A stretch of 64,000 bases of DNA from Capnocytophaga sp. oral taxon 863 str. F0517 (lineage in GTDB: Bacteria; Bacteroidota; Bacteroidia; Flavobacteriales; Flavobacteriaceae): the NCBI RefSeq assembly GCF_000466425.1, contig NZ_KE992094.1:1-64000 (forward strand), in the 5' to 3' direction. Below, one piece after another: positions 26,535-35,648 of this stretch (positions are counted from its first letter, which is position 1; each line of letters opens with the position of its first letter). The translations under genes were made by a program, and so were the position numbers. Below the pieces are notes generated by a model that was given only the letters and a program-made list of their open reading frames with translations, was not told the origin of the DNA and did no database searches.

Positions 26535-27786
26535 GCCTAACGATTTTCTGTTGGGTATGGAGGGCATATTGCTCTAAGAGGACTTCTATGTCGTCGCTAA
26601 GGAAGTTGAAGCTATCGGGGAGCGCATGGCGTACTGTATATAGAGTTACCCCTTCTATACAACTGACCTTAAAGCGCTTGCTAAGGTCTTCCAATAGAAG
26701 TGGAAGGTTTTTATATTTGTCCTCTATACATAGGTTGAAGCTAATAGCAGAGTTCTGCAGCAGGCTCACCTTTATCTGATAAGTGGCTAAGAGGTTGAAA
26801 ATAAAGCTGATATTTTCCTCTGCAATGAAAGAAAAATCCAGTGAGGAGAGCGATAATAAGTGTTGGTTTTGCTTACGTATGTAGCAGGGTACTTTTGGGG
26901 TTAGTTCTTTCACATCGCACACGGAGCTACCTGGCTGTTCAGGATGTAGAAAAGAACGGACATTCAGAGGAATGTTCATCTTCTGAAGAGGCTGTAGGGT
27001 CTTGGGGTGAATGACAGAAGCTCCATAGAAAGCCAGCTCGATAGCCTCTTGATACGGAATTTTCTCAAGCAGTTGGGTATTGGAAAAGAATCGAGGGTCG
27101 GCATTGAGCACACCGGCAACATCTTTCCAAATAGTAACATTTTTGGCCTCTAAGCAATAGGCGAAGATAGCCGCAGAATAATCGGATCCTTCTCGGCCAA
27201 GTGTAGTGGTAAAGTAATTGGGGTCACTCCCTATAAACCCTTGGGTGATATACATAAGGGAAGGATTGATATTCTCGGTAATATTACGCTTGGTTTCTTC
27301 CCAATCCACCTCACCTTCTCGATAGTTGCTATTGGTCTTGACCAGGTTACGAGCGTCGAGCCAGGTATTTCGGATGCCTTTATCATTGAGATAATGGCTA
27401 ATGATATGGGTAGAGATTAGCTCACCGAAGCTCACAATCTGATCATATACAAAGCTATGCTTTGGAGATCTGTTTCTTTCTAAGAAGGAAACAATCTCCC
27501 CGAAGAGTCCGTCTATTTTCCAATAGATAGGGTGATTTTTGTTGTCAAATAACTCATTAATAATCTGATAATGAAAGTCTTTTACCTTTTGTAAACTTTC
27601 GTTCAAGGCATTTTTATCTTCTTCAAAATAATGAGTTACGACCTCCTCCAAGGCATTGGTTGTTTTGCCCATAGCGGAGATGACAATGAGGATATTCTTA
27701 TCGGTTGTATTCTCAAGGATGGAGGCTACATTGCGTACACTTTGTGCGTCCTTAACGGAAGCACCTCCGAATTTGTAAATTTGCAT
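26530..27786 (-). CDS. lysC: Aspartate kinase (monofunctional)
   Basis: This 418-residue enzyme phosphorylates aspartate for Lys, Thr and Met synthesis. It has the amino-acid-kinase start IYKFGGASV (3-11), VISAMGKTTN, the LGREGSDYSAA substrate/ATP loop and WKDVAGVLNADPR. The C-terminal region has ACT-like strands (FIFNLLATYQIKVSLLQNSAIS), although the second is short. No homoserine dehydrogenase domain is fused. It is flanked by dnaN upstream (76 nt, with terminator) and gyrA downstream. Confidence 0.93.
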   Translation of the reverse strand: MQIYKFGGASVKDAQSVRNVASILENTTDKNILIVISAMGKTTNALEEVVTHYFEEDKNALNESLQKVKDFHYQIINELFDNKNHPIYWKIDGLFGEIVSFLERNRSPKHSFVYDQIVSFGELISTHIISHYLNDKGIRNTWLDARNLVKTNSNYREGEVDWEETKRNITENINPSLMYITQGFIGSDPNYFTTTLGREGSDYSAAIFAYCLEAKNVTIWKDVAGVLNADPRFFSNTQLLEKIPYQEAIELAFYGASVIHPKTLQPLQKMNIPLNVRSFLHPEQPGSSVCDVKELTPKVPCYIRKQNQHLLSLSSLDFSFIAEENISFIFNLLATYQIKVSLLQNSAISFNLCIEDKYKNLPLLLEDLSKRFKVSCIEGVTLYTVRHALPDSFNFLSDDIEVLLEQYALHTQQKIVRQ

Positions 27787-27812
27787 AAGAGAAAAGGTTA
27801 GGTTAGAGATGT

Positions 27813-27841
27813 AAAAAAGCCATCTTCAGGAGATAGCTTTT
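27813..27841 (-). terminator. Terminator of dnaN
   Basis: On the minus strand AAAAGCTATCT, loop CCTGA, AGATGGCTTTTTT: an 11-bp stem with a wobble, followed by a T run. Confidence 0.85.
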
Positions 27842-27862
27842 CGATTCGATAGGGAATTGATA

Positions 27863-28993
27863 TTAGACATTTTCATTAGAAAGCATCGTAGGCATTACGA
27901 GCATATATATTTTCTCACCTTCGTCCAAGCCATCGGCAGGAGTTAGGATACCTGGTCGATTGGAATAGGACATCTCAAGGAGGATATCTTCAGAGGAAAG
28001 GTTGCTGAGCATTTCCATAAAGAATTTAGAATTGAACCCTATTTCCATATCATCACCCTCATAGTTGCAAGGGATGGTCTCGTTGGCACGATTGTTATAC
28101 TCTATATCTTCGGCGAAGATTTGTAAAGAGTTACCGGTAATCTTCACGCGCATTTGGTGAGTGGCTTTGCTAGCAAAGTTAGAGATACGCTTGGTAGAGT
28201 TGAGCAATAAGGTACGGTTAACAATCAGCTTATTGGGGTTTTCCTTTGGAATTACCGCCTCATAGTTAGGGTAAGTACCATCTATCAGACGACAAACATA
28301 GTCCAATTGGTCGAAAGAGAACTTAGCATTACTTTCGTTGTATTCGATAGTTACTTGAGTTTCGCTTTGGGAGAGGATCCCCTTGAGAAGGTTTAGCGGT
28401 TTTTTAGGAATAACGAAGGCAGCAGGTTGTTCGGATTTTATATCTTGGCGTTCATATTTTACCAACTTGTGTGCATCGGTAGCGGCGAAGATAAGTGCTT
28501 CTTCTGTAAAATTGAAAAAGACCCCATTCATAATAGGGCGCAAATCATCATTTCCAGTAGCGAAGAAAGTACTTTGTATCGCTGTAGCTAAGATATCCCC
28601 TCTTAATGTTACACGATTGGCATTTTCTATTTCCACTACAGTAGGGAACTCTTGACTATCTAAGTAAGCGAGGGTATATTTTCCATTATTGGAGACAATA
28701 TCTATAGTATTGTTGTCATTGATGGTAAAGGTAAGCGCCTGTTCGGCAGTAAAGGTCTTGAGGGTATCGATCAAGATCTTATAAGGAACCACGATACTGG
28801 CTGTATCAGTACTTTCTACCTCTATAACCCCTTTGATAGTAGTTTCTAAGTCAGAAGCTGATACAGTTAGTTTGTTTTCAGATAATTCGAATAAGAAATT
28901 CTCTAAGATAGACATGGTGTTATTACTATTAATCACACCACCTATGATTTGGAGTTTCTTTAATAGATACGAACTAGATACGATGAATCTCAT
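27863..28993 (-). CDS. dnaN: DNA polymerase III beta sliding clamp
   Basis: This 376-residue protein has the three-domain clamp pattern: an N-terminal MRFIVSSSYLLKKLQIIGGVI start, a middle domain with RPIMNGVFFNF and FAATDAHKLVKYE, and a C-terminal domain ending in the conserved YMLVMPTML. It forms the ring that tethers replicative polymerase to DNA. It sits directly downstream of gldF-gldG, a gene order that I recall from other flavobacteria. It has its own promoter at 29023-29030 and terminator at 27813-27841. Confidence 0.97.
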   Translation of the reverse strand: MRFIVSSSYLLKKLQIIGGVINSNNTMSILENFLFELSENKLTVSASDLETTIKGVIEVESTDTASIVVPYKILIDTLKTFTAEQALTFTINDNNTIDIVSNNGKYTLAYLDSQEFPTVVEIENANRVTLRGDILATAIQSTFFATGNDDLRPIMNGVFFNFTEEALIFAATDAHKLVKYERQDIKSEQPAAFVIPKKPLNLLKGILSQSETQVTIEYNESNAKFSFDQLDYVCRLIDGTYPNYEAVIPKENPNKLIVNRTLLLNSTKRISNFASKATHQMRVKITGNSLQIFAEDIEYNNRANETIPCNYEGDDMEIGFNSKFFMEMLSNLSSEDILLEMSYSNRPGILTPADGLDEGEKIYMLVMPTMLSNENV

Positions 28994-29022
28994 GATGCTT
29001 TGTATGCGTTAAAAAATAAGTG

Positions 29023-29030
29023 CAAAGATA
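29023..29030 (-). promoter_or_regulatory. -7 box of dnaN
   Basis: Minus-strand TATCTTTG followed by GCAC, 29 nt upstream of the dnaN ATG. Confidence 0.65.
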
Positions 29031-29068
29031 TTCCAAAAAAAGGGAACTATAAAATTTTTGACTAAACA

Positions 29069-30730
29069 TTAAGAATATTGTCTTCTGTACCATCCTCTCA
29101 CCACTAATCCCAATAGGATAAGTGTAGTCAGAGGTATGATAAAGGATATTGATTTCCAGTAAGTTGTGTCCTTTTCTATTGTTTTTTTATCTAAGAAAGG
29201 TAGGGAAACCTTTTTGTTGCGCAAGCTTAGGAAATCGGTATCGTCCAGAAGGTAATTGACACAATTCTGTAGGAAGGCCTTGTTATCAAAATATTGGTTA
29301 GTCCATTTGTCATACCCCAATTCTAAAGGCTCTCCCTGCTGAAGGTCATTTCGGATAATGTCTCCATCGGAGATGACAATCATTTTGTTAGGAGGGCTTT
29401 GGTCTTTGTTTTCGAGCTGCTCAATAGGCTTCACCCTATTTTTGAAAGCCGAAGTAAAGCTCCCTTCTAAGAGGACTGCCACAGGGAAATTCCCTTTGTC
29501 ATATCCTTCGGTTGTTTTTTCAGGAAAATCAAGGACAATCTCCTTAGGAGTACCCTCGAGTTTGGATAGGGGAGAGGAGGAAAGTAGCACGGATTTTTTG
29601 ATGCCATTGCTAAGGGTATCGATACTGCTGACAAACTGGAGGCGAATACCATCCAAATTCTTATTAATCATGTGATTATTGGCCGAAAGAATCATAGGGG
29701 AGTATACCCAAGGGATGGGTGTATACTGGGTCTGGCTACCGCTACCTTGCGCAACAACAATCTGGGTAAAATACCAATCGTTAATCAGGTCATAATTCAG
29801 GCGTACTCCATACTTGAAGAGCATATCGACCAAGTTAAGGTCTTGAGGCATAGCCATAGTACGTCCTTTCTGTCGGAAAAGCTCATCCATAGATGCCGCA
29901 ACAGGATCTAAGAGCCAAAGAACACGCCCTCCGTTCATGATATACTGATCAAGAACCTGTTTTTGCTCATCGGTAAAGGCAACTGTAGGCTTGGCAATAA
30001 TACAAAGCTGGAAGGTAGAGAGCTGCTTGAGAGTCTTTTGAGGGGCAGTGGCTACAGAGTCTAAAACAAAAGGAGCTAAGTGATAGTAATTCTGCTCCAA
30101 GCGTAAAAAGTCCGCTATCTCCACATCGGGTAGGGTACCATTGCTTCTGATGACGGCAATACTCTTTTGCTTCTCCAAGAGTAGCTTGTAGAGCGCATCG
30201 GAGAAGGCATATTCTAAATTTTGTACGGAGAACTGTATTTTTTCTTGGGTAGAAGCCCCTAATTTGTTACGCAATAGGGAAACACGCTCCTGCCTATCCC
30301 CCATGGTGAGGATTGCCCAAGGGAGGATGTATTCCTCGGAGGTTCTTCCCCCTTGAGAAGAAGTAATCATAAGTGGGGTGAATCCCTGCATACTAAGCGC
30401 CTGTAATTGGCTATTGTCCTCCTTTCCCTCCAAGGGGTTGATAAAATCAAAATGGATGTTTCTATTGGCAGCTCTATACTCCTCCAATAATTGGAGGGTT
30501 TCGGTCTGCAATCGCTTGTATTCGGTGGGTATATTTCCCTTGAGCAAGACCTTAATACCTATAGGAGTTTTGATGCGCTTGAGCAGTTGTAAGGTAGTAG
30601 GGGATAGGGTATAGCGCTTGTCGGAGGTGAGGTCGAATCGCTTATATACCACTTGACTTGCTCCGATGATGATCCCTAAGATAAGCACTAATAGAGAAAT
30701 GGATAGAAGTATTTTTTTTATAGATTTCAT
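29069..30730 (-). CDS. gldG: Gliding motility auxiliary protein GldG
   Basis: This 553-residue membrane-anchored protein has one N-terminal helix (7-27), a long periplasmic ABC-transport-auxiliary domain (FDLTSDKRYTLSPTT at the start, then ILPWAILTMG and GGRVLWLLDPV), and one C-terminal helix (about 528-546) with a basic tail. With GldF and the ATPase GldA it forms an ABC transporter needed for gliding in Flavobacterium. Its ATG overlaps the gldF stop as ATGA. gldA is not adjacent, which is usual. Confidence 0.93.
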   Translation of the reverse strand: MKSIKKILLSISLLVLILGIIIGASQVVYKRFDLTSDKRYTLSPTTLQLLKRIKTPIGIKVLLKGNIPTEYKRLQTETLQLLEEYRAANRNIHFDFINPLEGKEDNSQLQALSMQGFTPLMITSSQGGRTSEEYILPWAILTMGDRQERVSLLRNKLGASTQEKIQFSVQNLEYAFSDALYKLLLEKQKSIAVIRSNGTLPDVEIADFLRLEQNYYHLAPFVLDSVATAPQKTLKQLSTFQLCIIAKPTVAFTDEQKQVLDQYIMNGGRVLWLLDPVAASMDELFRQKGRTMAMPQDLNLVDMLFKYGVRLNYDLINDWYFTQIVVAQGSGSQTQYTPIPWVYSPMILSANNHMINKNLDGIRLQFVSSIDTLSNGIKKSVLLSSSPLSKLEGTPKEIVLDFPEKTTEGYDKGNFPVAVLLEGSFTSAFKNRVKPIEQLENKDQSPPNKMIVISDGDIIRNDLQQGEPLELGYDKWTNQYFDNKAFLQNCVNYLLDDTDFLSLRNKKVSLPFLDKKTIEKDTTYWKSISFIIPLTTLILLGLVVRGWYRRQYS

Positions 30731-31446
30731 TTTTTTTCTCTCTGTAAGGATAGTTGGGTTAAGTATAAGAAAAAGAAGGTAATAGAGGCGAAGTAGACTA
30801 TATTTCTCGTATCAATCACCCCGCGGCTCATGTCTTCAAAATGAATTTTGAAGCCAAAGGAAAAAAGAGTTCCCTCGGTGAAGAAACCTAAGAGTTCGTC
30901 CAGCCCAAAGAACAAGAAAAAATTCAAAAAAGTAGCCACCACAAAGGCTATAATTTGGTTCTGACTCATCGCAGAGGCGAACATACCTACAGCTGCAAAG
31001 GTAGCCCCTAAGAGTAATAAGGCAATGTAAGAGCCTGTGGTACTGGCTATATCCATATTTCCCTTAGGAGCCCCTAAGTTCCACACCATATATACATATA
31101 CAGCTGAAAAGGTAATAAGGATAAGTAAGATAAAAATCAATGAAAGATACTTCGCCCATACGATCTTCCAAATACTAATAGGATATGTAAAAAGCAATGG
31201 GAGCATACCACTGCGTTTTTCCTCGGAAATAATACGCATCGTAAGAGCGGGGACAAGGAATACCAATATCCAGGCCGCTAAAAGAAAGAAAGGATGCAAA
31301 GAGGCAAAGCCACTTTCCCAAATATTATAATCTCCGGATAAAACCCATAAGAATAGGCTACAGAAAAGCATGAAAGCTCCTATGACTACATAGCCTATCG
31401 CAGAGGTGAAGAAGTAACGAATTTCTTTTTTGAATAAAGCCTTCAT
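30727..31446 (-). CDS. gldF: Gliding-associated ABC transporter permease GldF
   Basis: This 239-residue inner-membrane protein has about six hydrophobic segments and the ABC-2 permease signature region (IISEEKRSGMLPLLFTYPIS, with WKIVWAKYLS following). It is the membrane partner of GldG and, with the ATPase GldA, forms the Gld ABC transporter. The stop codon overlaps the gldG start (ATGA). A minus-strand promoter lies at 31476-31507, divergent from the lolA promoter. Confidence 0.93.
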   Translation of the reverse strand: MKALFKKEIRYFFTSAIGYVVIGAFMLFCSLFLWVLSGDYNIWESGFASLHPFFLLAAWILVFLVPALTMRIISEEKRSGMLPLLFTYPISIWKIVWAKYLSLIFILLILITFSAVYVYMVWNLGAPKGNMDIASTTGSYIALLLLGATFAAVGMFASAMSQNQIIAFVVATFLNFFLFFGLDELLGFFTEGTLFSFGFKIHFEDMSRGVIDTRNIVYFASITFFFLYLTQLSLQREKK

Positions 31447-31475
31447 TTTTGATTAGAAATCTTGTAAATTGGGGT

Positions 31476-31507
31476 CAAAATTACAATTATTTTTTTGACT
31501 AACCAAA
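31476..31507 (-). promoter_or_regulatory. Promoter of gldF-gldG
   Basis: Minus strand TTTG (31507-31504), 20 bases, TAATTTTG (31483-31476). About 30 nt of leader remains before the gldF ATG. Confidence 0.75.
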
Positions 31508-31568
31508 AAAATAGTTTTGAATTTTGAGTGATTCCCCTCTAAGAGCAAAAGGCAACCTATTAGAAAAT

Positions 31569-31585
31569 TTGGCACAATTATTGCT
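31569..31585 (+). promoter_or_regulatory. Sigma-54-type promoter before lolA
   Basis: TTGGCACAATTATTGCT matches the sigma-54 consensus (TTGGCAC-N5-TTGCT), with GG (31571-31572) and GC (31583-31584) exactly 10 bases apart. Transcription would start about 31596, leaving a short leader to the ATG at 31615. No TAnnTTTG box was seen between it and the gene. Confidence 0.75.
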
Positions 31586-31614
31586 ATATATAAGGCCATT
31601 TACAATTCCTAAAA

Positions 31615-32256
31615 ATGAAAAGAATATTTGTATTAGTTTTTGCTTTTGTAGCCACCTTTTCGCATGCTCAAAATGCCAATAAGGCTAAGGCACTCTTGGA
31701 TGAAGTATATAAGAAAGTAACTTCTTATGATAATATTTATATTGATTTTCGCTATTCTTTTGAGAATGCTAAAGAGCGTATCAAGCAGGATACCCGAGGC
31801 GATGTCACCCTAAGCGGACAGAAATATTTGCTTAACTATATGGGAGTTACTAAAATCTTTGATGGGAAAAAAATATATACAATCGTTCCAGAGAATGAGG
31901 AAGTAACTATAGAGGATACAGAAAACAAGGACGATCAGATGATTAAGCCCTCTGAGATGCTCACTTTTTACAAAAAAGATTTCTCCTATAAGTGGGATAT
32001 TGTTCAGCAAGTGAAGGGGCGTAAAATACAATATATAGAACTGAAACCGACCAAAATATCATCGGATATAAAACTCATTCTACTAGGGATCGATACCACT
32101 ACCAAACATATCTATAACCTGATACAAGTAGGTAAAAATGAAGCCAAAACAACTATCACCATCAATGAGTTCAAAACCAATCAGCCCCTTAGTGGGAATG
32201 ACTTTACTTTCAATGAGGCTAAATACAAGAAATTAGGCTATTATATTAATAAATAA
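31615..32256 (+). CDS. lolA: Outer-membrane lipoprotein carrier LolA-like protein
   Basis: A 213-residue periplasmic protein. The signal peptide ends at SHAQ (residues 1-19). The mature part follows the LolA fold: a helical KAKALLDEVYKKVTSYDNIYIDFRYSF segment, then beta strands (DTRGDVTLSGQKYLLNYMG, FDGKKIYTIVPENEEV) and an amphipathic lipoprotein-facing cavity region. It carries lipoproteins from the inner to the outer membrane. It is 25 nt upstream of an LptF/G-type permease. The promoter at 31569-31585 looks like a sigma-54 element, unusual for a housekeeping export factor. Confidence 0.9.
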   Translation: MKRIFVLVFAFVATFSHAQNANKAKALLDEVYKKVTSYDNIYIDFRYSFENAKERIKQDTRGDVTLSGQKYLLNYMGVTKIFDGKKIYTIVPENEEVTIEDTENKDDQMIKPSEMLTFYKKDFSYKWDIVQQVKGRKIQYIELKPTKISSDIKLILLGIDTTTKHIYNLIQVGKNEAKTTITINEFKTNQPLSGNDFTFNEAKYKKLGYYINK

Positions 32257-32281
32257 GTCATCAGAGGCAAGGAATTCACCT

Positions 32282-33712
32282 ATGAAAGTACTGGATCGCT
32301 ACCTACTATCTCGCTTTATCTATAATTTTATAGCATCTTTACTGATTATTACGCTTATCTTTGTTTTCCAAACCATTTGGTTGTATATAGATGAGTTGGT
32401 TGGTAAGGGGCTCAGTATCTTTGTGGTAATAAAATTTATTGCATTGATGCTTCCGAACCTTATTCCACTTATCTTGCCCCTTACGGTGGTACTTTCCTCC
32501 ATCATGACTTTGGGCGCTTTGGGAGAGAGCTATGAGCTGGCAGCGATGAAGGCCTCAGGCGTGTCTTTGCTAAGGGCGTCGCGTACGCTTATCATCTTTA
32601 TGTTACTGCTCAGTATAGGGGTATTCTTTACTTTTAACAACCTCCAACCTTGGTCTAATAGAAAAGTGGTAGCTCTACGTGAAAGTATTAAGAACAAGCA
32701 ACCTTCGCTGGCCATAAGCCAAGGAATTTTCAATAATGTACAGAATTTTTCAATCAAAGTAGGTAAGAAAACAGGAGAAAATGGAGAATATCTTCACGAT
32801 ATAGTAATTCATAAAATAAATGCCAGCGAACAGAGCCGTACGGTTATAAAAGCAAAAAACGGCACACTCTCTGGACATAAGAAGGGTTCCGATGTGCTAC
32901 AACTTATCCTAAAGGATGGCTCCTATTATGAAGATGTGGAAAGCAAAGATGAATCTACCTTTCCCTTTGTAAAGGCTAAGTTCCAAACTCACGTTCTCAA
33001 TATAGATATTAGTTCGCTTAACGCAGATATCAATTATAATGAAAATGCAGAGAAAGATTACTATAGAACTATGAATATCTCTCAACTATCCTATACCTTG
33101 GACTCTCTCGTTCAGGGTTACCGACAAGAGACAAGGGATTTTGGAGAGAATTTCTATAGGCGTACAGGTATAAATTATATTAGTGAGGGGCATCTTAGAG
33201 ATACACTTGTGACATCTCAGATTAAAACAATAGAAGAGGTGGTAGATAAGTATAAAAAAGAGGGGCAGCTAACTCAAATATATAGCTTAGCCAAAGATAA
33301 TATAGCCTCCTTGATCAATAATATAGAGAATAATGAAGAGAATACAACTTATCAGCAGAAACTCATCAATGTATATCGGCTTACCCTGAGTGACAAAATA
33401 GCTTTGGCTATTACTTGCTTTGTTCTTTTCTTTGTAGCAGCTCCTTTGGGAGCCATTATCCGCAAAGGAGGGGTAGGTCTTCCCTTGGTAGTGGCTATAG
33501 GATTATTCTTAGCTTACTATTTTTCAGGCTTACTTACCAAGAATATGGCTACCAATGGAAATATAAATCCTTATATAGCCCCTTGGATTCCTACTTTTTT
33601 CCTATTGCCCTTAGGGATATATCTTACGCTATTGGTCAATGAAGACAAGCCAATAGGTAATTTTGGAGAGTTATTCTACAGAGTAAGGAAGTTTTTTAGC
33701 AAGGGAGCATAA
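32282..33712 (+). CDS. LptF/LptG-family permease
   Basis: A 476-residue inner-membrane protein with three N-terminal helices (about 12-35, 50-85, 105-125), a large periplasmic beta-jellyroll-like middle, and three C-terminal helices (from about residue 375). It matches the YjgP/YjgQ family and begins LDRYLLSRFIYNF, with the helix KGLSIFVVIKFIALMLPNLIP. It is part of the lipopolysaccharide export ABC complex. Whether it is LptF or LptG is not clear. It is 25 nt after lolA, so they are co-transcribed. Confidence 0.93.
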   Translation: MKVLDRYLLSRFIYNFIASLLIITLIFVFQTIWLYIDELVGKGLSIFVVIKFIALMLPNLIPLILPLTVVLSSIMTLGALGESYELAAMKASGVSLLRASRTLIIFMLLLSIGVFFTFNNLQPWSNRKVVALRESIKNKQPSLAISQGIFNNVQNFSIKVGKKTGENGEYLHDIVIHKINASEQSRTVIKAKNGTLSGHKKGSDVLQLILKDGSYYEDVESKDESTFPFVKAKFQTHVLNIDISSLNADINYNENAEKDYYRTMNISQLSYTLDSLVQGYRQETRDFGENFYRRTGINYISEGHLRDTLVTSQIKTIEEVVDKYKKEGQLTQIYSLAKDNIASLINNIENNEENTTYQQKLINVYRLTLSDKIALAITCFVLFFVAAPLGAIIRKGGVGLPLVVAIGLFLAYYFSGLLTKNMATNGNINPYIAPWIPTFFLLPLGIYLTLLVNEDKPIGNFGELFYRVRKFFSKGA

Positions 33713-33731
33713 CTTTTAAAAATCAATTCAA

Positions 33732-34442
33732 ATGTCAGATTTGTTAGGCCGTTCTCTCTTAGATTATCAGAAAGGAGATCGCTCGGAGGATATGTATGTA
33801 GAGACGAATATCTCAGAGCAAGAGTATCTTTTTCGCTCTCATTTTTTTCGCTCTTTTTCTCAGATGATTCCCTTGGAGCAGCAAGCCCTTGCTATGGCTC
33901 AGGGGAAGGTATTGGATGTAGGAGCGGGGACAGGTTCTCATGTCCTCTATCTGCAAGAAAAGGGCTTTGAAGTTGTAGCCCTTGATAGCTCGCCATCAGC
34001 GATAGAAGTTTGTCGGCTAAGAGGGGTAAAGCAGTGTGTATGTGCTGATGTCTTAGACTATACAGGTAAGTTTGACACGATTCTGATGCTGATGAACGGA
34101 ATAGGTATTAGCCAAAGGCTTTCTAAAATAGACCTATACTTACAAAAATTGAAATCCTTACTCACTGCTAAGGGGCAGATCTTGGCAACTTCTACGGATA
34201 TTATCTATATGTTTGACCAAGATGAGGATGGAGGATATATCGTTCCAATAGCGGAGGGGGCGGATTATTATGGAGAACTTATCTACACTGTCAGCTACAA
34301 AGGAGAACAAGAATCCTTTCCTTGGCTTTTTTTGGATTATAACACTTTGCAGAATGCCGCTTTTCACAATGGACTTAGCTGTAAGTTGGTAGCAGAAGGA
34401 GATGCCTACAATTATTTGGCAAAGATGCAAATAGGGGAGTGA
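33732..34442 (+). CDS. Class I SAM-dependent methyltransferase
   Basis: This 236-residue protein has motif I VLDVGAGTGSH (60-70), an acidic strand-2 end (VVALDSSPSAIE), and the post-motif FDTILMLMNGIG. The substrate is unknown. The N-terminal region (1-50) is helical with an ETNISEQEYLFRSHFFRSF segment typical of small-molecule or lipid methyltransferases in Bacteroidota. It is 19 nt downstream of the LptF/G gene and ends one base before the convergent gene at 34444. Confidence 0.85.
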   Translation: MSDLLGRSLLDYQKGDRSEDMYVETNISEQEYLFRSHFFRSFSQMIPLEQQALAMAQGKVLDVGAGTGSHVLYLQEKGFEVVALDSSPSAIEVCRLRGVKQCVCADVLDYTGKFDTILMLMNGIGISQRLSKIDLYLQKLKSLLTAKGQILATSTDIIYMFDQDEDGGYIVPIAEGADYYGELIYTVSYKGEQESFPWLFLDYNTLQNAAFHNGLSCKLVAEGDAYNYLAKMQIGE

Positions 34443-34443
34443 G

Positions 34444-35616
34444 TTAGCTCCCCTTATTATATTCTTGGAATTTAGCCTTTTTACTTCCCTCATAGATAGT
34501 ATAGCAGACCAAGCGACTTTCTAATTTTCCGTTGAAAAGTTTTATCTTTTTAGAAGGGCGCAGGCCTACCGACTTGAGGGCTTCGAGGTTGGAGGTAATC
34601 AGCCAGGCTTGTGTATTAGGATACCCTTGCTTGAGGGTGTCGCCTATTTGCTGATAGAAGAGGGTAGGATTGATTTCCAAACGTTCCCCATAGGGAGGAT
34701 TAAAAGCCATAAAAAGAGGGCGTTCATGCTCTTTTTTAGACTTGAAAAAATCCTGTTGTCGGATAGTTATATATTCCGAGAGACGTGCATTCTTGACATT
34801 TTCTTTGGCTTTCATCACCGCAGAAGGTGCTTTGTCATAGCCATAGATCTGATAAGGGAATTCTTTAGCCTTACTTAGCGCACTATCGAAGATAGTTTCG
34901 AACAGATCCACCTCATAGTCAGGCCATTTCTCAAAGGCAAACTCTTTGCGATGTAGAGAAGCAGGAATATTACAAGCCATCATGGCAGCCTCCACTAAGA
35001 AGGTACCACTTCCACACATAGGGTCTAAGAAATCACTTTGCCCTTCCCACCCACTGAGGGCAAGGATACCAGCGGCAAGTACCTCATTGATGGGAGCTAT
35101 ATTGGTCTGTGTACGATAGCCCCGGTGGTGTAGCGATGCCCCCGAAGTATCCAAGGAGACAATCACTTGGTTATCCTTTTGAATGTGTATAAACAATGGA
35201 ATATCAGGGTGTAGTGTGTCTATATTAGGTCGTTTCCCATACTGAGCGCGGAACTTATCCACGATGGCATCTTTTGCTCTTAGGGTCATGTATTGGGTAT
35301 GATTGAAAAGGTCAGTAGCGAGTGTTACCTCCACTGCAAAAGTCTGAGAAGGAGCAAATAAAGTTCCCCAGTCATACTGGTATAGCTTTTGGTAATAATC
35401 CTTCTCGTTACGAACTTGGAAAGAATAAATAGGCTTGAGTATTTTCAAGGCAGTCCGTAAGGATAGGTTGGCCTTGTACATGAAGCCTTTATCTCCCGAG
35501 AAAGAGACACTTCTTACGCCTTTTTTTACATTCATAGCACCTAAGGTACGCAATTCTTTTTCTAAGATATCTTCAAAACCAAAGAAGGTTTTGGCTACCA
35601 TGGGAAAATTTTCCAT
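34444..35616 (-). CDS. THUMP-domain rRNA methyltransferase (RlmL/YpsC-like)
   Basis: A 390-residue protein with a THUMP domain (about 45-150) and a Rossmann methyltransferase domain carrying DPMCGSGTFLVEAAMMACN and the catalytic FNPPYGERL, the N6-adenine/guanine-N2 type motif. The likely target is 23S rRNA. The ATG at 35614-35616 (ENFPMVAKTFFGFED) is preferred over a TTG four codons upstream because the family starts there. It ends one base from the convergent methyltransferase gene and lies 32 nt after the first porin. Confidence 0.9.
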   Translation of the reverse strand: MENFPMVAKTFFGFEDILEKELRTLGAMNVKKGVRSVSFSGDKGFMYKANLSLRTALKILKPIYSFQVRNEKDYYQKLYQYDWGTLFAPSQTFAVEVTLATDLFNHTQYMTLRAKDAIVDKFRAQYGKRPNIDTLHPDIPLFIHIQKDNQVIVSLDTSGASLHHRGYRTQTNIAPINEVLAAGILALSGWEGQSDFLDPMCGSGTFLVEAAMMACNIPASLHRKEFAFEKWPDYEVDLFETIFDSALSKAKEFPYQIYGYDKAPSAVMKAKENVKNARLSEYITIRQQDFFKSKKEHERPLFMAFNPPYGERLEINPTLFYQQIGDTLKQGYPNTQAWLITSNLEALKSVGLRPSKKIKLFNGKLESRLVCYTIYEGSKKAKFQEYNKGS

Positions 35617-35648
35617 AAGGTTGGGCAAATAATAAAGTTTTATATTAG

